Positions 46,836 through 58,997 of a DNA stretch of 64,000 nt are shown piece after piece. The notes under the pieces were generated by a model, which did no database searches, was not told the origin of the DNA, and saw nothing but the letters and a program-made list of their open reading frames with translations. The position numbers and the translations under genes are program-made. The DNA comes from Heterohyrax brucei. Taxonomy: Eukaryota > Chordata > Mammalia > Hyracoidea > Procaviidae. The stretch lies in contig CM053166.1 of the NCBI GenBank assembly GCA_028571685.1, forward strand, positions 60,474,111 through 60,538,110, written 5' to 3'. The stretch's first letter is position 1; every line of letters starts with the position of its first letter.

Positions 46836-47182
46836 CAAGCTCCTGGAGAGACTTGCCCAATCCAGAGGCAACAGAAACAGTAGTAGCAGTTGCTGCTGAA
46901 GCTTGGGAAAGAAATAACAAGCAAACTACCACCCCCTCCCCCTAAATCTGAGGCTAAGGCTCCATGAGGGATCTGCCCAAACCAGAGGCAGCTGCAGCAG
47001 TGGCATTTGGGTTCTGCCTACCTTGGGGTGGCTGCTAAAGCACAGCACCTGTGCAAGTGGCTCCCTCCCCCAACCCAGAGGCAGAAGCAGTGGTGGTACA
47101 GCTGAAAGCAGAGCTATGCCAGCAGCAGCAGCAGACCAGTATGGGAAAGTAAGAGCAAGCAACAGAAGATAATCAGACCAAA

Positions 47183-48285
47183 TGGAGAATCTATGGCCAA
47201 CCCCAACAGAGAGATGCTGGTCAGATGAACCAAACTATTAAGTCTCTGTCACTACAACAACCTTCAGACAGCTGGAAGACAACAGTCACTAAACACCTAA
47301 AGAAGCAGACTACCATGGCTTCTGATAACTCTAAAAACGAAGCATCAGTGGATTTCCCAGATGAAGATGAGTTCCTGCAACTATCAGAGGCAGAAGACAA
47401 AAGACTGATGTACAGAGCTGTGCAAGATATTGGAAGAGAGACCAGGCAAAATGCAGCAGAGCACACTGAAAAATTAAATAAACTGCAAGAAATTCTTGAA
47501 CAGCAATGATTTGAAATTCAACAGATCAACAATAAAATATCTGAATTTGATAACTCAACAGAAGGTCAAAGGAGTAGGATCAAGGACAAGGAAGGTAGAA
47601 TCAGTGAGTTTGAAGACAAAGTAAATGGCACCAGCATACACAAAGAAAAATCAGATAAAAGACTCTGTAAGAGTGAAGAATCACTAAGGGTGATGTAGGA
47701 CTCTATTAAGAGGAATAATATTCATATGCTCAGAGCACCAGAACAAGGTGGGATAGCTGAAAATACAGAGCAAATAGTTGAAAACCTGCTGACAGAAAAC
47801 TTCTCTGACATCATGAAAGATGAGAAGATCTCCATTCAGGATGCTTATCAAGCCCCACTCAAGACAGATCCCAAAAGAAATACACCAAGGCATATCATAA
47901 TCAAGCTCAATTAAACTAGAGACAAGGAGAGACTACTGAGGGCAGCCAGAAATAAGCAAAAAATAACTTACAATGAAAATTATTAAGATTCTCCTCAGAC
48001 TACTCAACTTAAACGATGCTGGCCAAAAGACAGTGGGATAACATATACAAAACAGAGAATAAAAAAAACTGTCAACAGAGAATAACATACACTGCAAAAC
48101 TGTCTCTCAAATATGAAGGTGAAATTAAGACTTTCACAGATTAACAAAAATTTAAAGGATTTGTAAGAACCAAATCAAAATTACAAGAAACATTAAAAGA
48201 AATTCTTAAATTAGAAAATCAATAGTATTAGATACATACTTAAACATCCAATGCTCAACAAAACATCTACGTAATGTCAGGAGAG
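47183..48285 (+). pseudogene. L1 ORF1 remnant
   Basis: It starts near 47183 ('atggagaatctatggcc') with a Gln/Ser-rich N-terminus and a coiled-coil-like stretch up to a stop at 47507. The RNA-binding middle and C-terminal parts follow in other frames (47726-47914 reads NLLTENFSDIMKDEKISIQDAYQAPL in part). In L1, ORF1 encodes the RNA-binding trimer that packages the LINE RNA. Several stops make this copy non-functional. Confidence 0.75.
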
Positions 48286-48657
48286 GAAATCCAAAAACTA
48301 TACCTGAAACCAAATCACAAAAAAACAGAAATTCAGAGATCTCAGGATATAATTGGAAACTACATTATATGAAAAAGAGGGTAAAAGAAAGTACACACAG
48401 ACCTTCCAGATGAGGAGAAAGACAAGGAGATACATAGACACTGAAGTTTGGACTACTTTTAGATTCATAAAGGGGACTAAGGGAGTAACCATAAAAGATA
48501 TCTATAATTCTACACATCAAAAAGAAACACACAAAATCACAATTTCAAGAAAATGACAATGAAAGCCACAAAAAGAAAATACATAAAGAAAAAACTCAGC
48601 ACAGAAAACGGAATGCAACAGGGGAGCTATCCATAACACCCAAAAAAGAGCATCAAA

Positions 48658-51600
48658 ATGACAACACTTAACATCATACTTGTCAATGATCCCATTCAAT
48701 GTCAGTGGAAGGAAGAGAGCAGCAGTTTGGATAAAAAAAAACAAGACCCATCTATATGCTGCTTACAGGAGACACATCTTAGACTCAAAGACACAAACAA
48801 GCTACTACTCAACGCTGGAAAAAAAGTATATCAGGCTAATAACATTCAAAAAAGAGCAGGAGTGGCAATATTAACCTCTGACAAAATAGACTTTAAATCA
48901 ATTTTACGAGATAAGGAGGGTTATTATCTAATAGTCAAAGGCTCAATTCAACAAGAGGACATAACCATACTAAATATTTATGCACCGTTACAAGGCACTG
49001 ATAACAGAAATAGACAGCTCCACAATAATAGTAGGAGACTTCAACACACCACTCAGTAAAGGACAGAACATCCCCCAAAAAAGCTTAGTAAACACACAGA
49101 GGATTTAAATGCCACAATCAACCAAGTTGATCTTACATACATATTCAGAACACTTCATCCAAATGCAGTCAAGTGTACTTTCTTTTCTAAGATTCATGGA
49201 ACATTCTCCAGAATTAACCACGTATTAGGCCACAGAGAGATATTCAACAAAATTCAAAATACTGAAATAACACAAAAGTTCTCAGACCACAAAGCCATAA
49301 AACTAGAAATCAGTAACCAAAAAAAAGATGAAATTAAGTCAAAAACATGGAGACTGAATAACATTTTGCTCAAGAACTACTGGGTTATAGAAGATATTGA
49401 GGAAGCAATAAAGAATTTAATAGAATCAAATGAGAATGAAGACACATCTCACCAAAATCTATGGGACACAGCGAAAACAGTGCTCAGAGGTCATTCATCT
49501 CAATAAAAGCACAAGTCCAAAAAGAAGAAAGGGCACAAATCAAAGAATTAACTCATCAACTAGTAAGAGCTCAGCAAAATAACCCATCAGGCTCCAGAAT
49601 AAAGCAAACAATTAAAATTAGAGCAAAAGTAAATAAAATAGACAATAAAAAAATGATTGAAAGAACAGACAAGTCCAAAAGTTGGTATTTTGAAAAGATC
49701 AATAAAATTGATGAGCTGTTGGCTAAACTGGCAAAGGAAAAACAGAAGAACCAAATAACCCAAATTAGAAATGGGATAGGTGATATCACAAAAGACCCTG
49801 CAGAAATTAAAAGAACCACTGAAGACTATGAAAAATTATACTTTTAATAAATTTGAAAACCTAGAGGAAATGGGCAATTTCATGGAAAAACACCACCTAC
49901 TTAAACTAGTAAAATCAGAGATAGAACAACTAAATAAACCCATTACAAAAGAAGTTCAAAAGTTAATTGAAAAACTCTCATTCAAAAAAAGCCCTGGCGT
50001 GAATGATTTCACTACAGAATTCTCTCAAACATTTGGAGAAGAGTTAACACCACTGCTTCTAAAGGTATCCCAGAGCATAGGAAAGGATGGAATACTTCCA
50101 AATTCATTCTATGAAGCTACTATAACCCTGGTACCAAAACCAGGTAGCCAAACCAAGTGCCATTGAGTCGGATCTGACTGATGGCAACCCTAGGGTAGAG
50201 ACAGCACAAAAAAGGAAAATTACAGACCAGTATCTCTCATGAACTTAGACGCAAAAATCCTTAACAAAATCCTAGTTAGCAGAATTCAACAACACATCAA
50301 AAAAAATAGTTCATCACTATCAAGTAGGATTCATACCAGGGATTCAGGGATGGTTCAACTTAAGGAAAACAATTAATGTGATCAACCATATAAACAAAAT
50401 CAAAGACAAGAACCTTCTGATTCTATCAGCTGACGTCAATAAAGTCCAAAACCTATTCATGTTAAAAACTCTCAGCAAAATGGGAATAGAAGGGAAATTC
50501 CTCAACATTATAGAGGCCATCTGCTCTAAACTGACAGCTAACATCATACTTGCTGGAGATAAGTTGAAATCGTTCCCTTTAGAAAAGGTACTAGACAAGG
50601 ATGCCCATGGTTGCCACTTTTATTCTACAGTGTTCTAGGAGGTCCTAGCCAGAGCAATTAGACATGATAAAGGGACAAGGGGCCTCCAAATTGGCAAAGA
50701 AGAAGTCAAAGTATTGCTATTTGCAGATGACATGATCTCATACACAGAAAACCCTAAGGAATCCACCAAAAAACTACTGAATCTAATACAAGACTTCAGC
50801 AAAGTATCAGGATACAAGATAAACATAATAAATCAATAAGATTCCTTTATAACAACAAAAGACAACTAAACGGGAAATCACAAGATCATTACCATTTACT
50901 ATAGCCCCCAAGACAATAAAATACGTGGAGATAAATCTCACCAGAGATGTACTATACAAAGAAAACTACAAGTCCCTTCTGCAAGAAACAAATAATGACT
51001 TAACACAAGTGGAGAAACCTACCTTGTTCCTGGATAGGAAGACTTAGGATTGTGAAAATATCTATACTCCCTAAAGCAATACATATATACAATGCAATCC
51101 CAATTCACCTTTCAAGGACATTTTTTAATGAGATGGAGAAATAAATCATCAACTTCATGTGGAAAGGGAGGAAGCCACAGATAAGTACAGTATTACTAAA
51201 GAAGAGAACAAAGTGAGAGGCCTCACCCTTCCTGACCTTAACACCTACTACACTGCCACAGTAGTCAAGACAGCTTAGTACTGGCACAAAAACAGACACA
51301 TAGACCAATGTAACAGAGTTGAATATCAAATATAATTTCATCCACTTATGAACAGCTGATATTTGATAAAGGCCCAAGGAAAGTCAATTGGGGTAAGGAC
51401 AGTCTCTCCAACAGTGTTGGCATAAGTGGATATCCACCTGCAAAAAAATGAAACAAGACAGTTATCTCATACACTGCACAAGAACTAATTAAAAACAGAC
51501 CAAAAACCTAAATATAAAAGCTAAAACAATAAAGTTCTTGGAAAACCTGGGAAGACACTGTAAGCACTAACCCATAGCATCAAAAGTCTACCTAAAACCA

Positions 51601-52406
51601 CCAACAAACTTCAATCATCAGAAATGAAATGGATAATTAGGAACTCTTCCTAAAAGTTGTGCTTATCCAAAGCCTTCATCAAAAGAGTAAAATGACTGGC
51701 TACAAAGTGAGAATGAATATTTGCCCACCACATTTCTGACTGCCACCTAACTTCTCTAACCTACAAGATACTGCAAAACCACAAAAAAAAGACAACCAAA
51801 TTAAAAAGTGGGCAAATGACATGAACAAGCACTTCACCAAAGAAGACATACAAGTTGCCAACAGATACGTGAGGAAATGTTCTCAATCACTAGCCATCAT
51901 AGAAATCCAAATCAAAACCACAATGAGATACCATTTCAGCCCAACCAAGATGGCAGTAATCCAGAATACACAGAATAATAAATTCTGGAGTTGATGTGGA
52001 AAGATTGGAACTTGTCTACACTGTTGGCTGGACTGTAAAATGATTCAATCACTATGGAAATCGATTTGACACTTTCTTAAAAAAGCAGAAATAGAAATAC
52101 CATGTGATCCATCATCGCACTCCTTGAAATATATCCCAAAGAAGTAATGAACACCACTCAGATACTTGCACACCAATGTTTACTGTAGCTCTCTCCACAA
52201 AAAGTTGGAGACAACCTAGACGCCCATTAACAGATGAATGGTTAAACAAACTGTGGTATATTCATAGAACAGAATACTATGCAATGATAAGAAACAACGA
52301 TGGCTTACAGAAATACTTTTCAACATGCGACCATCTAGAGGAATTTATGCTGAGCGAAATTAGCCAGACACAAAAGGGCAAATTTTGTATGAGACCACTA
52401 TTATAA
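48658..52406 (+). pseudogene. L1 ORF2 (endonuclease-reverse transcriptase), broken
   Basis: The ATG at 48658 opens an endonuclease domain: LQETHLRLKDTNK, then NIYAPLQGTDNRN. Further fragments follow in order: 49461-49847, 49780-50166 (RT start with SPGVNDFTTEFSQTFGEEL), 50220-50640 and 50690-50830 with FADD at about 50724. The C-terminus 52176-52406 has RTEYYAMIRNNDG. Total span of about 1250 codons is normal for ORF2. At least six frame changes and an AfroSINE fragment at 50146-50198 inactivate it. Confidence 0.85.
50146..50198 (-). repeat. AfroSINE tail fragment inside L1 ORF2
   Basis: 'agccaaaccaagtgccattgagtcggatctgactgatggcaaccctaggg' breaks ORF2 after 'accaaaaccagg'. It is antisense and 5'-truncated, with no tRNA head. 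Confidence 0.75.
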
Positions 52407-53367
52407 GGATGAACCTAATCCTTTAAGCACAGTAGAAATCAGTATCTGATGGTTACAGGCGGATTTTTTTTTGCAAATTTGATAGTGGTTAGGATTAGGG
52501 ATGGGTATGTGATGTGACAGCATGCACTAGAAGTGGGGTACTCACAACTACCCAACTTCAAAACCAAATTGTCAGAAGAACAGAGTAACAGATTCTGGCA
52601 TCAGGGGACCACACTCTCAGGGGACATCCAGACTGACTGGCATACCCAAGGGTTTTCTCCCTCTCTCAAGATACCGCTCCACATATCACCCGGGTGAGTG
52701 GTGACTAAGGTCTTAAAAGCTAGTAAGCTGCCTTCTAAATAGTACTAAATGGTCCCAATCTGCCTGGACTCGAGGCAAACAGAGGACATTGAGGACAGGA
52801 GAAAAATATGAGTCCACCAGATGAAAGGGGCCATATGAAACACAGTCTGCTTCAACATGGGACCAGAAGAACTAGATGGTGCCTGGCAACCACCAATGAC
52901 AGCATGGGTAGGGTACGTGGAATGGAGCTCCAGACACAGTGGTTGATAGAATAAAGAGCAGAGCTAGAACTATACCAAAAGACCACTCTTAATGGTCCTT
53001 CTGAATGGAGGGCCCGCTAGGAGTGTGGATCCTGGATTCTCCATCTCCAAACTGCTTTCAGCACTGGTGCTAGCTCACCAGACAAAGACTGACCTGGACC
53101 ATATAAAATAGAGTGATACAGGAGGTGAACAAACCTTTAGGAATGTACATAGGATTGTCTGAGGGATGCTTTGTTGAAGCCGAGTTGACTGGGTGAGGAG
53201 GGCCAGACCTTGGTCAAAAGGTCATGGGAAGTTCCAAACAAAAGGGGAAATATGCTGTCACGTGGGGAGATGGGCATGAAATAGCTAGAATAGAATCTGG
53301 ATGTTATACGCAACACGATATAGACTGTAAAATTGTTCTTAATTCACAGTAAGAAAAAAGAAAAAAG

Positions 53368-54489
53368 AATAATACAAAGTCTCTTCTCTGATCACAATGC
53401 TGTAAGATCAGAAATCAGTAACAAGAACAAGGGGAAAAAAATCAAATACATGGAAACCAAATAACACCCTACTTAGAAAACACTAAATAACAGAAGAAAT
53501 TTAAAAAATGAAATATTAAAGAAAACCTAGAATCAAATGATAATGAAAATACAACATACTAAAATCATTAAGACACAACAAAATAAATGGTCAGAGGAAA
53601 ATTTATAGCAGAAAATGCACTCATCAAAAAGAAGAAATGGACAAAATTAATACCTTAACCCTACAACTCAAACAAATAGTAAAAGAGTAGCAAAATAAGA
53701 AACATAGTGGCTAGAAAAGGAAAATAATAAAGATCAGAGCATAAATAAATGAAAGCGATAAACAACAGAATCAATACTAGTTGATTCTTTGAGCGAATCC
53801 CGAAAACGGGTGAACCACTGGCCAAAATGACAAATAATAGAATGAGAAGATTCAAATAACCAAAACAAGAAATGACAGGGGTTACATTACAACAGTACCA
53901 ACTGAGTTAAAAAGGATTGTAACAAAATATTTTGAAAAATTATACTCTAACAAATTTGAAAACCTAGAAGAAATGGACAAATTTCTAGAAAACACGACTT
54001 ACCTAAACTAATGCAAATTGAGGTAGAAGATTTGAAACCGACCATAAAAAAGAAAAAATTGTAGAGTTCAGAAACTCTCCTCCACCTACCATTCTAAAAA
54101 GTTCTAGCCCAGACGGCTTCACTGGAGAACTCTCAAACTATTCCAGAACATAAAAAAAGAATGAATACTTCTTAATTAATTCTATGAAACCTTCATAACC
54201 CTGAAACCATAATCAGGCAAAGACACCACTGAAAAGGAAAATTACACACCAATATCCCTCATGAGGAAACCCTGGCAGTTTAGTGGTTAAGTACTATGGC
54301 CGGCAACAAAAAGGTCAGCAGTCCAAATCCACTAGGTGTTCTTTGGAAACTCTGGGACAGTTCTACTCTGTTCAGTATGGTTGCTAGGAGTCAGAATTGA
54401 CTTTCTGGCTACAGGATTTTTCTCTTTTTGTTTTCTTTTTCTTTTTTTTGGTTTTTGGATCCCTCATGAACATAGACACAAAAATCCTT
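53368..54489 (+). mobile_element. Host L1, piece 2 (endonuclease to RT region)
   Basis: It continues the L1 interrupted at 45259: 'tctctgatcacaatgctgtaagatcagaaatcagtaac' then the inter-domain and RT-start regions ('agcccagacggcttcactggagaactctcaaac'). An AfroSINE interrupts it at 54265. It breaks off again at about 54489 and resumes at about 58530. Confidence 0.75.
54265..54458 (+). mobile_element. AfroSINE, full length, with 11-bp duplication
   Basis: Sense orientation from 'ggaaaccctggcagtttagtggttaag' (A-box region of the tRNA-like head) to the T-rich tail 'tttttctttttgttttctttttcttttttttgg'. The 11-mer 'atccctcatga' is present at 54254-54264 and 54459-54469 without change. Confidence 0.9.
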
Positions 54490-55920
54490 TATTCTTGATA
54501 TTTTATTGTTCTTTAAGTGAAAGTTTACAAGTCAATTTGTCATACAAGAACTTGCACACACACTGCTATGTGACTTAAGCTGCTCTGCCCACCCTGTGAC
54601 AGCATACTACACTTTTTCACTCAATATTCCTTGTTTTCATTCAGCCAACACCTGTTCCTTTCTAGTCTCTCTCCTCACTTCTAGACAGAAACTGCCCAGT
54701 TAGCCTCATGCATATGCTTAGGCCAAAACCGAAACTCTTTGCAAGTAAGTATCATTTTGTGTCTTACAGTCCAGTCCAATCTTTGCCTGAAGAGTTGCCT
54801 TTGGGAATGGTTTCAGCTCTACGCTAACAGAGAATCCAGGGGCCGTGTCATCCATGGCACTTCCAATCTGTCAGACCATCAAGTCTGGTCTTTTTAATAG
54901 AGTTCTAGTTCTGCACACCCATTCTTCTGTCAGGACAGTCATTGGTAGTGGCTGGGCACCATCTACTTCTGGTGTCATGCTGATGTAGTCTCTCAACTAT
55001 GTGGCCCTTTCTGTCTCTTGGGCTCATTTGTTACTTAGCCTTTCACTCTCCTCTGTTCCAGGCAGGTTAGGAAGACTTGATACAACTTAGATGGCCACTT
55101 GCTAGCTTTCAAGACCCCAAACACCATTCACCAAAGTGGGATGCAGAACATTTTCTTAAAAAAAAAAAAAACAACTGTTACAACTGTTATGCTAACTGCC
55201 CTAGATGTACCCTAAAATAAGGCTGTCAGACCCCTGCCTTTGCTAGTTTGTCCTTCGAAGTATTAGGTTGTATTGGGAAACCTCTTAGCTTTTGGTTTAG
55301 TCTAGTTGTCCCTCCCTTCCCTAACTAAATTCCCATCTACTGTCTCATCTATGAATATCTCTCTCCCTCCCTCCCCACCATTGTAACCACCAAACCGTGT
55401 TGTCTTCTGTGTTTAAACTTTTGCTTGAGTCCTTATACTGGAGGTGTCATACAACGTTTGTCCATTTGTAACTGATTAATTTTACTCAGCATAAAGTCTT
55501 CCAGATTCATTCCTGTTACAAGATGTTTCCCAAGATTGTCATTGCTCTTTATCATTGTATACTATTCCATTGAGTCAATGTACCATAATTTGTTTATTCA
55601 TGCATCTGTTGATGGTCCCTACATTGATCCCAACTTTTCATTATTGTATACAGTGCTGAAATAAACATTGGTATATATGTATCTGTTTATGCAATAGTCT
55701 ATTTCTCTAGGATACGTTTCAAGAAGTGGATTTGCTGGATTGTATGGTATTTCTATTTCTGGCTTTTTAATAAACTGCCAAATCAATTTTCAAAGTGGTT
55801 ATACCATTTTACATTCCCACTAACAGTGTTGAAGTATTCCAGTCTCTCCACAGCCTGTCCAACATTCATAACTTTGTGTTTTTTGAATTAATGCCAGCCT
55901 AGTTGGAGTGAGAGAGTATC

Positions 55921-56418
55921 TGTCATGGTTGGAATTGTGTCCCCCCAAAAATGTGTGCAGCCACGTGGCTGGGATATGGTTCTCAGTATCTTGGGACTGT
56001 CCTCCATTGTGTGGTTTTGCTAACCTGTATGTTAAAGATTAGGGTGGGGCTGTGAATTCCTGCTGTGGGGGGAGTTTCCCTGGAGTATGGCTTGCCCCAC
56101 CCTTAATGCTTTTAGCTTGCAAGGAATAAAAGGAAAAAGAAACAAAGGACAATTTGAGAACCTCACTACCATCAAGCAAGCAGCACCGGGAGCAGAGCGC
56201 GTCCTTCAGACCAGAGGTTCTTGCGTGAGGACGCTCCCTGGACAAAGACTGATGCAATACCGGACTTTCCTCCAGAGCCGACAAGGGGAAAGTCTTTCCC
56301 TGGAGCAGACACCCTGAATATGGACTTGCAACCTACCAGACTGTGTAAGAATAAATCTTTCTTTGTTAAAGCCATCCACTCTGGTATTTCTGTTAGAGCA
56401 GCCTAGCTGACTAAAACA
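55921..56418 (+). repeat. MaLR (MLT1-like) solo LTR with 5-bp duplication
   Basis: Starts 'tgtcatggttggaattgtgtcccc' and ends 'gcctagctgactaaaaca'. 'gtatc' flanks both sides (55916-55920 and 56419-56423) and the antisense L1 reads continuously across it. The 498-bp copy is a well-preserved example of the family in this window. Confidence 0.9.
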
Positions 56419-56462
56419 GTATCTCATTGTAGTTTTGATTTAGATTTCTCTAATGGCTAAGG

Positions 56463-56505
56463 ATCACCGTGTGTCGGATCCCACTCAACGGCACTTGGCA
56501 ATGGC
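56463..56505 (+). repeat. Very short AfroSINE tail with target duplication
   Basis: 'gatcaccgtgtgtcggatcccactcaacggcacttggc' is flanked by 'aatggctaa' on both sides (about 56452 and 56502). The duplication indicates a genuine insertion although only about 40 bp of SINE tail are present. Confidence 0.7.
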
Positions 56506-56714
56506 TAATATCAGGAGCATTTTGTCATATATCTGTTAGCACTTCTTTGGTGAAGTGCCTGTTCAAATCCTTTGCCTATTTTTTAATTGGGTTATATGTC
56601 TTTTTGTTGTTGAAGTTTTGTCTCTTTAAGTGCTCTGAAATTGACTGTTGTCTCCAAGCAATCAGTATGTTGTATTTATTTATTTTATGTTTGCCTACTG
56701 TGTTCTTTTAAAGT

Positions 56715-57100
56715 ATCAAGAAATACAAAGAAGACAAAAGAAGAATTGATGTTTTTGTACTGTGGTGTTGGAGAAGAATATTGAATGTACCATGGACTAC
56801 CAAAACAACAAACAGATCAATTCTGGAAGAAGTACAACTAGAGTGCTCCTTGGAAGCAAAGATGGCAGGACTGCATTTTACATACTTTGGAACCAGTCCT
56901 TGGGGAAGGACATCATGCTTGGTAGAATGGAGGGTCAGTAAAAAAGAGGAAAACCCTCAACAACATGGATTGACACAGTGGCTGCAACAATGGGCTTAAG
57001 CATAAAAATGACTGTGTACATGGTGCAAGACTGGGAAGTATTTTCTTCTGTTGTGCATAGGATTGCTATGAGTCAGAACCAACTTACAGCACCTAACAAA
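56715..57100 (+). mobile_element. RTE LINE 3' end
   Basis: Same block as at 22740-23130 and 42530-42897: 'gaagaattgatgtttttgtactgtggtgttggagaagaat' through 'ggcttaagcataaaaatgactgtgtac' to 'gcataggattgctatgagtcagaaccaacttacagcacctaacaa'. 5'-truncated. Confidence 0.8.
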
Positions 57101-57109
57101 CTAACACTG

Positions 57110-57860
57110 TGTTCTATCTTCTTGTTTTATTTTGTTTTGGAATATCCAAATAGGCTAGTTGTCTGTGATAGTTTGGTTATTATTCCCTTTGAAGCTCTAA
57201 TGTCTTGTCATCTGGTGGTTAGAACTATTACTAGACTTTCAAGCCCAAGAGTCCGTTTACTTTTCTTGAATGGATTCAGTCAGGTGTCCAGGTATTCAGT
57301 CACCAAGTGTGTGCTTCAGGCTCTCCCTTACTATCCTAGATGGGTAGGGGTGATTGATGTAGGTACAGGTATCTGGCTGCAGGCACTGAGAAAGGCAAGA
57401 GGTTAACAGCCATCCCTGAGTGTCTGAGATGATCGCATGTCCCCTTATGTCTGAATCTAGGTGAAAGAACTGTTTCTGCCCTGAATTTACAGTTAAATGT
57501 TGTTGGAAGATTTTCTTTTCTTCCCCCCCCTTTTCCCCAGTTTGGAAAAAATTTCCCTCTCTGAATCTCAGAGAATGGCTCAGGGCATGCTTAAGGAGCC
57601 CTATTTCTGGCTCAGTTAATGGCATCAGACTCTAGAGCCAGGTGCAGTGCAGAGAAGGGAGTGATAACTGCTGGGAGAAAGGAGAGAAATTTATCCCAAA
57701 GGAAAGATTTATGTTCATATGTGGTAGGGTAGAAGCAAAGCACTTAGCATTTGAAGATCTAGTTCTCTTTTTAACAGGTTCTAGAGGCACCAGTGGATTC
57801 TCCAGTCAGTTTTTCTTTCTGAGGAGGATGCTCTCCAACCACTACCACTCTGCTCACCAT
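57110..57860 (-). mobile_element. L1 5'UTR-like segment, antisense
   Basis: The reverse complement of 57550-57670 matches 59505-59610, in the 5'UTR of the plus-strand L1 that starts at 59011 (shared 'ctcccttctctgca...tgcctggctct.gagtctgat.ccattaactgag'). It probably belongs to the antisense L1 at 54490-56700, whose ORF1 and most of ORF2 would then be deleted. Confidence 0.55.
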
Positions 57861-57982
57861 GCTGGCTGCAGCCTGTTCCCGGCAAGAGCGGTCTTGCAAG
57901 GTACGTGTGGACCTACTCGCCCTTCCCCATTGCTCAGTCCAATTTCTAACCTTCCCTTTGATGTTTAGAGTTCCTGGGATGT

Positions 57983-58430
57983 TGTCTTAGTCGCCTGGTA
58001 CTGCTCTAACAGAAAATACCACGAGTGGAAGGCTTCATGAAGAGAAACTTTATTGACATAGTCTGATAAACTGCAAATCCATTTATGAGTTATGGGTCTA
58101 ATCAATAGGACAAATTGTCACAGTCCAGTAGACTGAGTCCAAGTTCCAGGAGAGCATCTCAGCACAGGAACCTCAGGTCCAAAGGATGTGCTCTGCTCTC
58201 AGTCTTGGTGGTATAAGCTTCCCAGTTTATTCTGTTCACTTTGCTCCCTTATATCCCACAAGCTGTTAGCTTGAGTTCTGCCTCACTAGCACAACTGCTG
58301 CCCATTCTCCATCATCAGTATGATAGAGGCAGGATTCATAACACATGGGAGGGATTGCACCATACTGGGACTCATAGCCACGACAAATCAAAACATACAT
58401 TTCTGGGGGAACATAATGCAACCCATGACA
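57983..58430 (-). repeat. MaLR (MLT1-like) solo LTR, antisense, 5-bp duplication
   Basis: 'tgtcttagtcgcctggtactgctctaaca' to 'tctgggggaacataatgcaacccatgaca'. 'gatgt' is on both sides (57978-57982 and 58431-58435). Confidence 0.85.
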
Positions 58431-58529
58431 GATGTCATATGTAATAGATTCACTTGTCTTTTGGGGGTTTTGTTGTTAGAGGTATCACAGGAAGCATGTG
58501 GGTATCCTGTCATCTTGGTCCCGTCCCCC

Positions 58530-58997
58530 AAATTCTTAATAAACTTCTAGCTAATAGAATTCACCAGCATACAGAAAAAAAAGATGATCCAGTGAGATTC
58601 ATACCTGAGATGCTGGGATGCAAGGATGAATCACCATTAGAAAATCAACTAAGGTCATTCATGTTAAAAAAGGGAAAAGAACCACATGATAATTGATACA
58701 GAAAGAGCATTTGATACGATCTAACACCTTTTCCTGATTTAAAAAAAAAGTCAGCAAAATAAGAACAAGAAGGAAATTCCTGAATATCATTAAAGGCATA
58801 AATACAAACCAACATCCAACATTATTCTCAATGGAGAGAGACTGAAAACATCCTCCTTGAGAAAAGAAACCAGACAAGTACTCTCTATATAACCACTGTT
58901 ATTCAATATTGTACTGAAAGTTCTAGCAAAAGGAATGAGACATAAAAAGGTAAACAAAGAGTATCTACACTGGTAAGGACAACATGATCTTATACAT
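58530..58997 (+). mobile_element. Host L1, piece 3 (RT region)
   Basis: It resumes the older L1 at 'aattcttaataaacttctagctaatagaattcaccagca'. RT-domain sequence follows ('attgatacagaaagagcatttgatac', 'ctggtaaggacaacatgatcttatacata', where the FADD box would lie). It is cut by the L1 that starts at 59011. Just before this, 'gatcttatacata' is directly repeated. Confidence 0.75.

Larger units (their letters stand above)
45260..53367 (+). mobile_element. Full-length L1 inserted into an older L1
   Basis: 8.1 kb from the 5' end 'ttgaggtggtaccaagatggcagagtaac' to an A-rich tail 'gtaagaaaaaagaaaaaag'. It has a 1.9-kb 5'UTR with an 81-bp tandem array, an ORF1 remnant, an ORF2 remnant and a 3'UTR of about 960 bp. 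Both reading frames are broken, so it is inactive. A 53-bp AfroSINE fragment lies in ORF2. Confidence 0.9.
54490..56700 (-). mobile_element. Antisense L1 of another subfamily, 3' part
   Basis: It opens with the tail side 'ttttattgttctttaagtgaaagtttacaagtc' and shows a distinct 3'UTR. The shared landmarks are 'tagtggctgggcaccatctacttctggtgtcatgctgatgtagtc' and 'agatggccacttgctagctttcaagaccccaaacacc'. ORF2 C-terminal sequence follows up to about 55920, and it resumes after a MaLR LTR at 56419. It contains a tiny SINE tail (56463-56505). Confidence 0.75.

Noticed and set aside
54265-54330. tRNA gene
   Set aside because: The A- and B-box-like words belong to the tRNA-derived head of AfroSINE; there is no intact cloverleaf or terminator.
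57642-57968. 108-codon plus-strand open frame
   Set aside because: It lies antisense in an L1 5'UTR-like segment and has no domain.
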